Source: Salinicoccus halitifaciens (GTDB taxonomy: Bacteria; Bacillota; Bacilli; Staphylococcales; Salinicoccaceae). From it: a DNA stretch of 64,000 nucleotides. Positions 1 to 7,835 of this stretch are shown piece after piece (position 1 is the first letter of the stretch; each line of letters starts with the position of its first letter). The stretch lies in assembly GCF_021026095.1 (NCBI RefSeq), contig NZ_JAJNCU010000003.1, forward strand, positions 62,001-126,000, in the 5' to 3' direction. A model generated the notes under the pieces. It searched no databases. It was not told where the DNA came from and saw nothing but the letters and a program-made list of their open reading frames with translations. The translations under genes were made by a program, and so were the position numbers.

Positions 1-874
1 AGCAGCAATCATGGAAGCGGACATCATCACGACCGCCGTCGGCGTGAACATCCTGCCCGTCATCGCGAACGCCATCGCGCCCCATCTGGAAGCACGCGCA
101 GCAACCGGGCGGCCGCTCAATATCATCGCATGCGAGAACGCGGTGATGGCGACGGATGCTTTAAAGGAAGCGATCCTCAACACCACCGGCAGCATCGATC
201 CAGACATCGTCAGCTTTCCGAACTCCGCTGTCGACCGCATCGTGCCGATGCAGACCAACGACAATATACTGGATGTCAAAGTCGAACCGTTCTTCGAATG
301 GGTGATCGAGGAAGACGCCTGGGCCGGTGAAGAAAAGCTTGAAGGCGTCACTTATGTATCGGACCTCATGCCCTATATTGAAAGGAAGCTTTTCACCGTG
401 AATACCGGCCACGCCGCCATCGCCTATTACGGCCGCACGCTCGGACTTGATACGGTGTCGGAAGCAATGGGCGATGAAAGAATAGAATCATTTTTAAGGG
501 ACGTGCTGTCGGAAACCGCCGTCTACCTGACGGAAGTCTATGACTTCAGCCGGGCGGAGCAGGATGAATATATAGAGAAAATCATCGGCCGTTTTAAAAA
601 TGCGCACCTTTCCGATGACTTGAACAGGGTTGGACGCGGCGTACTCAGGAAACTCGGCCCGGACGACCGCATCATCAAACCGCTCACCTGGCTCCATGAG
701 CACGGGTTGAAGCATGATGCACTGGCAAGACTGGTGTCTTTTGCACTGCAGTTTGATAATACTGAAGATCCCGAGCAGACCAGGATGAACACTCTGATAA
801 GAGAGTCAGGCATCGCCGCCTTCCTCAAAAAACACAGCCGGCTGTCCGAAAAGCTGATCAGGGAAATCACCTGA
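1..874 (+). CDS. mtlD: Mannitol-1-phosphate 5-dehydrogenase, 5'-truncated by window edge
   Basis: This enzyme interconverts mannitol 1-phosphate and fructose 6-phosphate with NAD, the last cytoplasmic step of mannitol PTS uptake. The frame is open from base 2, so the gene starts outside the window. About 290 residues are visible against roughly 370-385 for the family, so the N-terminal Rossmann nucleotide-binding part is mostly missing. The visible part starts with the family segment EADIITTAVG, followed by NIIACEN and the long helical C-terminal domain typical of MtlD. A strong hairpin terminator follows directly, so this is probably the last gene of a mannitol (mtl) operon lying to the left. 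Family assignment is by recognition of these motifs. Confidence 0.88.
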   Translation, partial: AAIMEADIITTAVGVNILPVIANAIAPHLEARAATGRPLNIIACENAVMATDALKEAILNTTGSIDPDIVSFPNSAVDRIVPMQTNDNILDVKVEPFFEWVIEEDAWAGEEKLEGVTYVSDLMPYIERKLFTVNTGHAAIAYYGRTLGLDTVSEAMGDERIESFLRDVLSETAVYLTEVYDFSRAEQDEYIEKIIGRFKNAHLSDDLNRVGRGVLRKLGPDDRIIKPLTWLHEHGLKHDALARLVSFALQFDNTEDPEQTRMNTLIRESGIAAFLKKHSRLSEKLIREIT

Positions 875-1024
875 CATGAATATTGCCGTAGAATGAAACC
901 CGTACATCAAAATGATGTACGGGTTTTTATTGTGTTCATCCAGGTTAATTATGTAAACTGTACCGCCGAAAACGGCACTGATTGCGAGGACCGCAACCGA
1001 AATGAGGGTTTCTGTAATGACCAT
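806..1024 (-). CDS. Possible small hydrophobic peptide (holin-like/type I toxin-like)
   Basis: A 72-codon reverse-strand ORF starts with ATG preceded by AAAGGA at about 6 bases. An AT-rich TATAGTATAG element lies a little further upstream. Residues 1-28 form one hydrophobic segment (MVITETLISVAVLAISAVFG onward) followed by charged residues, the general plan of the short membrane peptides annotated in Firmicutes as putative holin-like toxins. The rest of the frame runs through the mtlD terminator and into the mtlD 3' end, which is unusual for a real gene. It could be a toxin-like peptide, a truncated remnant or chance. No antisense RNA could be identified. Confidence 0.3.
   Translation of the reverse strand: MVITETLISVAVLAISAVFGGTVYIINLDEHNKNPYIILMYGFHSTAIFMSGDFPDQLFGQPAVFFEEGGDA
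896..930 (+). terminator. Intrinsic terminator after mtlD
   Basis: A 13-base stem (AAACCCGTACATC with its complement) closes a short A-rich loop and is followed by a run of T. It begins 22 bases after the mtlD stop. The short reverse-strand ORF at 806-1024 reads through it. Confidence 0.9.
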
Positions 1025-1085
1025 GGCAGTTCCTTTCAGTTCGAATTCAGCTTTCCTCTATACTATACGTTGTCCGGCAACAATA

Positions 1086-1108
1086 AAAGCCCTCACTCGG
1101 AGGGCTTT
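1086..1108 (-). terminator. Terminator of the BCCT transporter gene
   Basis: AAAGCCCTC pairs with GAGGGCTTT around a 5-base loop. Read on the reverse strand it is followed by a T-rich stretch, 14 bases beyond the transporter stop codon. Confidence 0.85.
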
Positions 1109-1121
1109 CAGATAAAGAGTA

Positions 1122-2654
1122 TCAGTCCTGCTTCTTTACAAACAATCTTCTGGTGCCTTGATTCTTGTACCTCGGCCGTTCTTCATTCAGTGATATGAAC
1201 AGTGACCAGGTCATCAGTATGATGACGACCGAGAAAGGCAGTGCTGCGACGATGAGCATGTTCTGTATGGACTGCACGCCGCCGGTATAGATCATGATGA
1301 CCGCAAATGCCGATAATATCACGCCCCAGCTCACTTTCACAAAGCCCGCCGGATAGTTATTGCCGTTTGTCGACAGCATACCGAGGACAAACGTCGCGGA
1401 ATCCGCGGATGTCACGAAGAATATCACGACGATCGTCACCGTGAATAAACTCATCAGGTAGCCGAACGGATACTGTTCCAGCATGGCGAAGGTGGCCGTT
1501 TCAGTGGCATATTCCGAAATCTGCGCGATGCCGTTCGCCTCCAGGTTGATGGCTGAAGCGCCAAAAACGGTAAAGAAGATGAACATGACAAGTGAAGGGA
1601 CGGCGAGCACACCGATGATGAATTCCTTGATCGTCCGGCCTCTTGAAACCCGGGCGATGAAGATGCCGACGAACGGTGCCCATGAAATCCACCAGGCCCA
1701 GTAGAATATCGTCCAGTCGATCACCCAGTTCATCTGCGCCTCATCATTCATCGGAAGACGGAGACCCATCTCAAAGAAATTCGCAATATAATTCCCGATC
1801 GAATGTGTGAACATGTTCAGGATATACAGCGTCGGACCGATGATGAAAAGCGCGAGTAAAACGATCGCCGCAAGCGACATATTCAAGTTGCTCAGCCGCT
1901 TGATGCCCTTGTTGATCCCCGCCCAGGCGGACCATGTGAAGAGCACTGTGGATGCCGCAATGATCGCAAACTGGACCGGGAAGTTCGACGGGATGTTGAA
2001 CAGATAGCCGAGTCCCTCATTGATTTGCATCGCACCGAAACCAAGCGTTGCCGCAACCCCGGTCACCGTCGCGATGACCGCAAGGATATCAATCATCTTA
2101 CCGAAGATCCCCTGCGCCCGCTCCTCGCCGATGAGCGGCGTCAGCGTGGCACTGACAAGACCCGGGTACCCTTTATGGAAATTGAAGTAAGCAAAAGTCA
2201 GCGCGACGATTGCGTAAACGGCCCAGGCATGGATACCCCAGTGGAAAAACGAATACTGCAGCGCTTCCTCGATCGCCTGATCCGAACCAGGCTGTGATAC
2301 AGGAGCCGAGTTGAATGCATGGCTGATCGGTTCCGCCGTCGTCCAGAATACAAGGCCGATGCCCATTCCTGCACTGAACAGCATTGCAAACCAGGAAGGC
2401 AGTGAGAATTCAGGATCCTCATCCTCCTTGCCGAGCCTGATGCTGCTGTAACGGGAAAACAGCAGGTATACGCTGATGGCCAGTATGACCATGATCAGGA
2501 GTAAATAGTACCAGCTGAAATATGTAGAGATGAAGGCTGTAATGTCCCCCGTGACCTGTTCGGTCTGCTCCGGCACGAAGGCACCAAATCCGACAAAGAT
2601 CACACAAATGGCGAGCGCAACCCAGAACACCGAAGAAACTGATTTTAAATTCAT
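1122..2654 (-). CDS. opuD: BCCT-family glycine betaine/choline/carnitine transporter
   Basis: This is a 510-residue sodium- or proton-coupled symporter for quaternary ammonium osmolytes in the cytoplasmic membrane, giving osmoprotection. About twelve hydrophobic segments are visible. The BCCT signature GMGIGLVFW lies at residues 96-104. The tryptophan-rich segment around residues 315-340 (WAWWISWAPFVG followed by ARVSRGRT) corresponds to the substrate box of BetP/OpuD. Length matches the family. The ATG is preceded by AGAGGAG at 6 bases. The gene stands alone with its own terminator. The symbol opuD follows the Bacillus/Staphylococcus homologue; whether the substrate is betaine, choline or carnitine cannot be read from the sequence. 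Confidence 0.9.
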   Translation of the reverse strand: MNLKSVSSVFWVALAICVIFVGFGAFVPEQTEQVTGDITAFISTYFSWYYLLLIMVILAISVYLLFSRYSSIRLGKEDEDPEFSLPSWFAMLFSAGMGIGLVFWTTAEPISHAFNSAPVSQPGSDQAIEEALQYSFFHWGIHAWAVYAIVALTFAYFNFHKGYPGLVSATLTPLIGEERAQGIFGKMIDILAVIATVTGVAATLGFGAMQINEGLGYLFNIPSNFPVQFAIIAASTVLFTWSAWAGINKGIKRLSNLNMSLAAIVLLALFIIGPTLYILNMFTHSIGNYIANFFEMGLRLPMNDEAQMNWVIDWTIFYWAWWISWAPFVGIFIARVSRGRTIKEFIIGVLAVPSLVMFIFFTVFGASAINLEANGIAQISEYATETATFAMLEQYPFGYLMSLFTVTIVVIFFVTSADSATFVLGMLSTNGNNYPAGFVKVSWGVILSAFAVIMIYTGGVQSIQNMLIVAALPFSVVIILMTWSLFISLNEERPRYKNQGTRRLFVKKQD

Positions 2655-2783
2655 AAAAAGCTCCTCTGTTCATTTTTTAAGTACATAAGAAAACAAAGTG
2701 AAGTTATTTACATTTTTCCACTATAGACCAGATGCCGGGCTTTCTCAAGAGGACGAAGGCAGAAAACAGTGACACGGAATGGA

Positions 2784-3149
2784 TCAGAGCGTGAAAATCC
2801 CGCCTGTAAGGAAGCCCAGGTAAACAAACAATAACCCTCCGCCATAGGTGAAGAGCATATATATCAGCAATTCCTTTTTATGCTTTTTTAAATGCAACTG
2901 AAGCACCTCATAATTCAAGGTGGAAAATGTCGTGAATGCCCCGAAAAAACCGACCCCGAACAAAAACATCACCATTCCGCCGACCCCCGCCCCTGTCAGG
3001 AGACCAATCAGAAATGAGCCGGATAAATTTACAAAAAGCGTACCTGCAGGTATTTTTAATGAACCATCTCTGTTCCACCTGCGACTGATGGCATAGCGGG
3101 CAATGGCCCCGAAAAAACCGCCGGTCCCGACCAGCATTAAGGATATCAT
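2784..3149 (-). CDS. crcB2: Fluoride channel subunit CrcB/Fluc (second of pair)
   Basis: A 121-residue four-helix membrane protein of the CrcB/Fluc family, which forms dual-topology dimers that export fluoride passively and protect enolase and pyrophosphatase. The family motif GFFGAFTTFSTLNYE is visible at about residues 67-81, including the conserved Phe and Thr of the fluoride pore. Its ATG overlaps the stop of the upstream crcB by four bases, so the two are translationally coupled. Two adjacent unequal copies, as here, usually make an obligate heterodimer with opposite orientations. Confidence 0.92.
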   Translation of the reverse strand: MISLMLVGTGGFFGAIARYAISRRWNRDGSLKIPAGTLFVNLSGSFLIGLLTGAGVGGMVMFLFGVGFFGAFTTFSTLNYEVLQLHLKKHKKELLIYMLFTYGGGLLFVYLGFLTGGIFTL

Positions 3150-3526
3150 CTCAACCGCCGCCTCCCCGTCCCAATGTAATAACCTGCATAACTCAATAAG
3201 ACCCCTCCGAAGAGGCTCGCGAATATATACAGCCCGCCTGCCATTATCCTTTCCTCCTGGAACATTTCAAGTGTTTCGATGCTGAATGCCGAAAATGTCG
3301 TGAACGATCCGATGAACCCTGAGGTTACTGCAGTTTTTATATTTTCGGGAACTGAAATTTTTGTAAACATCCCGGCAGCCAGCCAGGCCATCAAAAAACT
3401 TCCGAGGAGATTCACACTCAAAGTCACTGCCGGAAAAAAAGCCCCTTCCGTGTATAACAGCACTCCGGCCGAATACCTGCTTGCCGCACCGAAAGCCCCC
3501 GCAATGCCCACTAATACATAAATCAA
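3146..3526 (-). CDS. crcB1: Fluoride channel subunit CrcB/Fluc (first of pair)
   Basis: A 126-residue CrcB/Fluc subunit with four predicted helices and the motif GFIGSFTTFSAFSIE at about residues 71-85. The start codon is TTG, supported by GGAGGAGAG just upstream; no suitable ATG is nearby. It overlaps the next crcB by four bases and is expected to form the partner subunit of the fluoride exporter. The leader (3527-3720) was inspected for a fluoride riboswitch and none was recognised. Confidence 0.92.
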   Translation of the reverse strand: MIYVLVGIAGAFGAASRYSAGVLLYTEGAFFPAVTLSVNLLGSFLMAWLAAGMFTKISVPENIKTAVTSGFIGSFTTFSAFSIETLEMFQEERIMAGGLYIFASLFGGVLLSYAGYYIGTGRRRLR

Positions 3527-3816
3527 TCGCTCTCCTCCTCACCGTTCTTTCCGAGACTCAATCATTACCATCGTCCCATACGATCCTCCGTATCATTTTA
3601 ACATTTAAAGTGTGTTTTCTGCTGAGGGGCCAGTGGTTTTTTATATTTCAGCCATGCTCGGGCCGTGTCACCGGACAGACAAAAAATTGAAAAATACTAC
3701 TATAAAAGCGGCTCATGTTATTGTAGAATATAAAACGTAGTAATTACGATTAATGCAGGTTATCGTCATCCAACGTCGCTTGAACCGGATGACTTTCTGC
3801 ATGGATTGGACGCTTT

Positions 3817-4464
3817 ATGATTTCAAATCGTTACAGAAACGGCATAATGATGATTTCACTCGGTATTTTCATCGTGATCACCTTTCTTTCATTACAACAT
3901 CATATGGTGACGTTCGACCGCAGATTAATGCACTGGCTCACCGAAGTCACACCTGGATATGTATCCCAGTTGGTGTCCGCCTTGACGATTCTCGGGTCCG
4001 GTGAAGTCATTGTCATATTGACCTTCATCATCTTTTTAGCATTGATGCTGTATAAAAGGTTCGAGTATGCACTGATGCTCCTGATGGTCAGCATTGGGGG
4101 CATCGTGCTCAACTTTCTGCTGAAAATCCTCTTTCAGCGTGAACGGCCCGGGGATATGACGGTGATCGAAATGTTCGGCTTCTCACTTGAAGTGGCATCC
4201 TACAGCTTTCCAAGCGGGCATACGATGAGGAGCGTACTGCTCATCTCATTTCTGATCCTTTTGTCTCTGCGCCATGCAGGAGGCAAGGTCATGAAAGTCG
4301 TGCTCACATTAATGCTGCTCTGCTTGATGCTGCTCATCGCAATCAGCAGAATTCTTGTGGATATGCACTTTCCGACTGACATCCTGGCTGCTGTGAGCAT
4401 TTCCGTCTTCTGGTTCTTTGCCTGTCTGGGAGTGACCGAAAGACTCATGCCGCAAAAGCGATGA
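3817..4464 (+). CDS. PAP2-family membrane phosphatase
   Basis: A 215-residue membrane protein of the type 2 phosphatidic acid phosphatase family, which includes phosphatidylglycerophosphate and undecaprenyl-pyrophosphate phosphatases. The three-part active site is complete: K103 with RP at 110-111 (KxxxxxxRP), PSGH at 132-135, and SR at 177-178 followed by H184 and D188 (SRxxxxxHxxxD). Five to six hydrophobic segments surround these loops, placing catalysis on the outer face. The ribosome site before the ATG is weak. It stands alone upstream of the M-box leader. Substrate (lipid phosphate or undecaprenyl pyrophosphate) cannot be decided. Confidence 0.88.
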   Translation: MISNRYRNGIMMISLGIFIVITFLSLQHHMVTFDRRLMHWLTEVTPGYVSQLVSALTILGSGEVIVILTFIIFLALMLYKRFEYALMLLMVSIGGIVLNFLLKILFQRERPGDMTVIEMFGFSLEVASYSFPSGHTMRSVLLISFLILLSLRHAGGKVMKVVLTLMLLCLMLLIAISRILVDMHFPTDILAAVSISVFWFFACLGVTERLMPQKR

Positions 4465-4522
4465 CTTTGATTCAGGCTTCCTGCATGCATAATCGGAAAA
4501 TCATTGATTCAACCAAATGCAT

Positions 4523-4680
4523 ACATCCTCGTTAGGTGAGGCTCCTGTGCCGGAGATATGCTGCTGCCCAAAAATGTCCAAAGACGCCAATGGGTCAACA
4601 GGAACCATCGATATAAGGTGGTTTTTAATGCAGCTGGTCCATACCCTATGCCGCACAGTGCTAAAGCTCTACGAATGGAG
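4523..4680 (+). ncRNA. M-box (ykoK leader) magnesium riboswitch
   Basis: The segment contains the hallmark M-box blocks in order: GTTAGGTGAGGCTCC, then CTGCTGCCCAAAAATG, GACGCCAATGGGTCAACAG, ATAAGGTGG, and the closing GTGCTAAAGCTCTACGA. These match the Bacillales magnesium-sensing leader closely. The downstream hairpin at 4715-4749 is the expression platform, and the controlled gene is mgtE. High magnesium should favour termination. Confidence 0.96.
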
Positions 4681-4714
4681 GGGTTGCCGTCTTTCCAACG
4701 GCCTCATCAAGCAT

Positions 4715-4749
4715 GCGCACCTTCCTTTCAGGAGAGGTGTGCTTTTTAT
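4715..4749 (+). terminator. Regulated terminator of the M-box riboswitch
   Basis: GCGCACCTTCC pairs with GGAGAGGTGTGC (one wobble and one bulge) around TTTCA and is followed by TTTTTATT. It lies between aptamer and mgtE and is the likely magnesium-dependent off switch. Confidence 0.85.
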
Positions 4750-4765
4750 TATGGAGGTGAGATGG

Positions 4766-4873
4766 ATGAAGAAAAAAAGTGCCGCAGACCCTGACCCCCG
4801 ACCCATAACGACGGAAAATACGAACGCTGAAAAATATGACGGCCTTCCACCATCTCACTTTCTTGTGACTTGA
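4766..4873 (+). CDS. Leader ORF (35 codons) between the magnesium riboswitch and mgtE
   Basis: This short ORF begins with ATG preceded by GGAGG at 8 bases, immediately after the M-box terminator, and ends 31 bases before mgtE. The peptide begins MKKKSAADPDPRP and ends PPSHFLVT. An in-frame ATG at 4751 has no ribosome site. The DPDPRP stretch resembles the EPDPTPLP stretch of the enterobacterial MgtL leader, where acidic and proline codons cause magnesium-dependent ribosome instability. Complementary runs (CCC at 4789-4791 and CCCCC at 4795-4799 with GGGGG at 4875-4879 and GGG at 4881-4883) could compete with a small hairpin (4880-4895) touching the mgtE ribosome site. A regulatory role is inference. 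Confidence 0.55.
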   Translation: MKKKSAADPDPRPITTENTNAEKYDGLPPSHFLVT

Positions 4874-4904
4874 TGGGGGCGGGCTGAAAAACCCGGGAGG
4901 ATAT

Positions 4905-6266
4905 ATGACAAATACAAAAGCAAAAAATTTCGGACACTTTGAAAAACTTTTGGCAAAGCGCGCGGAGGAGGTTGATCATGCCCAATTCAGAGAGGAGTTC
5001 CTCGCTCTCCATCCTACCGATCAGGCTGCCATCTTCATCAGGTTTGATGCGGGGGAAAGACAGTCAGTCTATGACATCTTGCCCCCGGAAGAGTTCTCAT
5101 ATATTTTCGAAGCACTTGATGAATACCAGCAGAATGTCATATTCGATGAATTGCCCGGTGACTATGGAACATTGATGCTGAACGAGATGTTCACCGATAA
5201 TGTAGCCACTTTCCTCAATGAGATGGATGATGATGGTGCTGAAAAGATACTTCTGGAGATGGATCCGGATGAAGCCGCAGCAGCAAGGGAAGTCATGGGC
5301 TATGCACCTGAAACCGCCGGTGCCGTGATGACAAAAGAAGTCGTGAGCATTTCCGCAGATGACTCTGTTGCCGAAGTTCTGGAACAGCTGCGCAGGGTCG
5401 CACCAGACGCCGAAACGATCTACTACCTTTATGTGATCGATGCCGAAAACCGGCTGGCCGGTGTCATTTCCTTGAGGGATCTGATCACTGCGCAGCCTGA
5501 AGAATTGATAAAAGATATAATGAGCAAAAATCTTGTATCCGTGAGAGAGGACGTCGACCAGGAGGATGTGGCGAGAATGATCGGTGACTATGACTTCCTC
5601 GCTGTGCCCGTCGTCTCCAAAGATGGTCAGCTTCTGGGCATCGTCACAGTCGATGATGTCATCGACATACTCGAGGAAGAAGCAACTGAAGACCTTGGTG
5701 AGCTTTCAGCCGTGAAAGGGGCCACCGATATCAACATCAGCCCCTTCAGAGCCGCGGGCAAACGCGCCCCGTGGATTGTCCTCCTCATGTTTTTCGGTTT
5801 GATCACCGCCGGAGTGATCGGCCAGTTCGAAGAGACTTTGGAGGAAATCGTACTTCTTGCCATCTTCATACCTTTGATCATGGATTCTGCCGGCAATACA
5901 GGCACCCAGTCACTCGGGGTGGCAGTCCGCGGCCTGGCGCTCGGCACCATCCAAAAGAAGACCATCGGAAAGATGCTGAGGCGCGAGCTTGGCACAGGCG
6001 TCATACTCGGGATGATTTGTATGGCCGTACTCGGCATCACCATCACTTTACTGTATGACCAGTGGCTGCTTGCCCTGGTGGTCGGCTTCTCGATTTTCTG
6101 CACACTCAGTATAGCTACCGTAATCGGGGCGACCGTACCGCTGATCATCAACAAAATCAAACTCGATCCGGCCATCGCTTCCGGTCCTTTCATCACCACC
6201 ATCAATGATATACTCGGTCTCCTCATATATTTCTCCATCGCAACTTCGCTCCTCGATTTCTTTTAA
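4905..6266 (+). CDS. mgtE: Magnesium channel/transporter MgtE
   Basis: This 453-residue protein is the MgtE magnesium channel of the cytoplasmic membrane. It has an N-terminal helical MgtE_N domain (about residues 10-130, acidic, with EMDPDEAA), two CBS domains (about 135-255), a connecting helix and five transmembrane helices (about 280-453). The pore region includes the conserved AGNTGTQ stretch. Cytosolic magnesium binding to the acidic N and CBS domains closes the channel. GGGAGG precedes the ATG at 4 bases. Transcription is under the M-box riboswitch upstream, and a strong terminator follows. Length is normal. Confidence 0.96.
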   Translation: MTNTKAKNFGHFEKLLAKRAEEVDHAQFREEFLALHPTDQAAIFIRFDAGERQSVYDILPPEEFSYIFEALDEYQQNVIFDELPGDYGTLMLNEMFTDNVATFLNEMDDDGAEKILLEMDPDEAAAAREVMGYAPETAGAVMTKEVVSISADDSVAEVLEQLRRVAPDAETIYYLYVIDAENRLAGVISLRDLITAQPEELIKDIMSKNLVSVREDVDQEDVARMIGDYDFLAVPVVSKDGQLLGIVTVDDVIDILEEEATEDLGELSAVKGATDINISPFRAAGKRAPWIVLLMFFGLITAGVIGQFEETLEEIVLLAIFIPLIMDSAGNTGTQSLGVAVRGLALGTIQKKTIGKMLRRELGTGVILGMICMAVLGITITLLYDQWLLALVVGFSIFCTLSIATVIGATVPLIINKIKLDPAIASGPFITTINDILGLLIYFSIATSLLDFF

Positions 6267-6267
6267 G

Positions 6268-6311
6268 ATGCAAGATAAAAATCCATCATATGGTGGATTT
6301 TTATCTTGCAT
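6268..6311. terminator. Bidirectional terminator between mgtE and the macrodomain gene
   Basis: ATGCAAGATAAAAATCCA pairs with TGGATTTTTATCTTGCAT around a short loop. It serves the convergent genes on both sides and overlaps the end of the macrodomain ORF. Confidence 0.9.
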
Positions 6312-6810
6312 TCAATTTAGCATCATATGCGGCTTTCGTCTCCTCATCAAACAGCACCCATTTGATCAGGTCGAAAGCCTCCGGCTGCGCCTCAATCACT
6401 TTCCGCACCTCATCCACCGCGATGGATGCCGCCTGATCCACCGGGAAGTGATAGACCCCGGTTGAAATGGAGGGGAATGCGATTTTCTTTATGCCATTGT
6501 CCATCGCGACTTCCAAAGACCTGCGGTAACAGCGGGCGAGAAGCGCCGCCTCCTCCGAATTGCCCCCGTTCCAAATCGGTCCGACCGTGTGGATGACGTG
6601 ATCGACCGGTAAGTTGTAACCTCCGGATATTTTCGCATCTCCCGTCTCACAGCCGCCGAGCTTCTTCGTTTCCTCAAGCAGTTCCGGGCCGGCCGCCCTG
6701 TGGATTGCACCGTCCACACCACCGCCGCCCATCAGACTCTTATTGGCCGCGTTGACGATTGCCTCCACATCATTAATTTTTGTGATATCTCCAAGCTCCG
6801 TCTGAAGCAT
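6301..6810 (-). CDS. Macrodomain protein (O-acetyl-ADP-ribose deacetylase-like, YmdB type)
   Basis: A 169-residue single-domain protein of the MacroD/YmdB class, which hydrolyses O-acetyl-ADP-ribose and can remove mono-ADP-ribose from proteins. The ligand-binding signature is complete: VNAAN (residues 19-23), [14 protein letters not shown] (28-41) and the later STGVYHFP loop. The acidic-loop Asp within GGVDGAI is present. AGGAG lies 7 bases before the ATG. It is monocistronic, convergent with mgtE. The precise substrate in the cell cannot be inferred. Confidence 0.9.
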   Translation of the reverse strand: MLQTELGDITKINDVEAIVNAANKSLMGGGGVDGAIHRAAGPELLEETKKLGGCETGDAKISGGYNLPVDHVIHTVGPIWNGGNSEEAALLARCYRRSLEVAMDNGIKKIAFPSISTGVYHFPVDQAASIAVDEVRKVIEAQPEAFDLIKWVLFDEETKAAYDAKLNAR

Positions 6811-6965
6811 ATGATCACTCCTTTAGTACAAATGTACCCGGAATCAAATATTATAATTAAATATTTCCATACAAAAAACTAACAGAAAGATGGTGATTTG
6901 TTTATGATTTCCATTTAACGTCTATAGGACTAATGCAAGCAATAATCTAAGAGGTGATTTTCAAT

Positions 6966-7511
6966 ATGGTAAAAGTTGCAGTTGTCGTGGGCAGTCTGCG
7001 CAAGGGATCTTATTCGAAAAAACTCGCTGAAAATATGGCAGCACTCCTGCCGGAAGACTTTGAAGCTGAGTTTGTGGATATCGGCAACCTCCCGTTGTAT
7101 AACGAAGATTATGACGGCAATGAACCTCAGGAGTATCTTGATTTCCGTGAACAGATCAAAAGCAGTGATGCAGTCATGTTCGTCACCCCTGAATACAACC
7201 GGTCGGTGCCGGGCGTGCTGATGAATGCCATCGATGTGGCTTCAAGACCGTACGGCCACAGCGTATGGGACGGCAAACCCGCACTCGTTGCGAGCCAGTC
7301 CATCAGCAACTTGAGCGGATTCGGTGCAAACCACCATCTGCGCCAGTCACTGGTTTTTCTGAACATGCCGGTGCTCCAGCAGCCGGAAGTCTATATCGCG
7401 AACAGCCCGGAACTGTTTGATGAAAACGACAAGATCAAATCTGAAGATACAGTCGCATTCCTCCAGTCCGCAATGGATGCATTCGTGGACCATGTCAAAA
7501 AATATGTATAG
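6966..7511 (+). CDS. NADPH-dependent FMN reductase / azoreductase-like flavoprotein
   Basis: A 181-residue flavodoxin-fold protein of the NADPH-dependent FMN reductase family. The phosphate-binding loop GSLRKGSYSKKL lies at residues 9-20 and the flavin-contact motif PEYNRSVPG at about 75-83. Start is ATG at 6966 because AAGAGGTG sits just upstream; the GTG at 6954 is part of that ribosome site. Such enzymes reduce free FMN, quinones, chromate or azo dyes with NAD(P)H in the cytoplasm. It stands alone with its own terminator. Confidence 0.88.
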   Translation: MVKVAVVVGSLRKGSYSKKLAENMAALLPEDFEAEFVDIGNLPLYNEDYDGNEPQEYLDFREQIKSSDAVMFVTPEYNRSVPGVLMNAIDVASRPYGHSVWDGKPALVASQSISNLSGFGANHHLRQSLVFLNMPVLQQPEVYIANSPELFDENDKIKSEDTVAFLQSAMDAFVDHVKKYV

Positions 7512-7521
7512 ATGATGAATG

Positions 7522-7562
7522 AAATCCCTGCCTATCAATCATCGATAAGCGGGGATTTTTCT
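7522..7562 (+). terminator. Terminator after the FMN reductase
   Basis: AAATCCC pairs with GGGGATTT, with further pairing inside (TATC and GATA), followed by TTTTTCTT. Confidence 0.8.
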
Positions 7563-7567
7563 TAATA

Positions 7568-7831
7568 TCAAACCATCCACGGTCTTGGGTTCTTTTCCTT
7601 TTTGCGGATGTTGCTCTTCGGCAGTTCCTCCCTTTTTACAACTTTAGGCACCATGCCTTCATCAATCTTCTTAACCAGCTTCGCATCCATCTGGCTGACA
7701 TTGAAAAGTGTGAAGACGCGGTATGTTTCCGAACTGCATCCCGGGCACCGGTCCCTTGCCAGATCATCGCTCATGGACTTCCAAACATCATACTCTCCGC
7801 AATTGTTACATTTAAATGTATACTGTGGCAT
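7568..7831 (-). CDS. fmdB: FmdB-type zinc-ribbon protein
   Basis: An 87-residue protein starting MPQYTFKCNNCGE, with paired cysteines C8/C11 and C29/C32 forming the putative regulatory zinc ribbon of the FmdB family. The longer frame extending upstream lies over the formamidase gene and is rejected; the ATG at 7831 has GGAGTG 6-7 bases before it and begins 4 bases after the formamidase stop. FmdB is found with formamidase in Methylophilus and is thought to regulate it; here the two are clearly co-transcribed. Molecular function is not established. Confidence 0.82.
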   Translation of the reverse strand: MPQYTFKCNNCGEYDVWKSMSDDLARDRCPGCSSETYRVFTLFNVSQMDAKLVKKIDEGMVPKVVKREELPKSNIRKKEKNPRPWMV

Positions 7832-7835
7832 CTGA

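Noticed and set aside
3527..3720. Possible fluoride riboswitch upstream of the crcB pair
   Set aside because: A GATGG-like stretch is present on the reverse strand, but the other conserved blocks and the pseudoknot of the crcB motif could not be found.
4517..4873. 118-codon ORF covering the M-box
   Set aside because: Its first two thirds are the riboswitch and terminator; only the last 35 codons, with their own ribosome site, are retained as the leader ORF.
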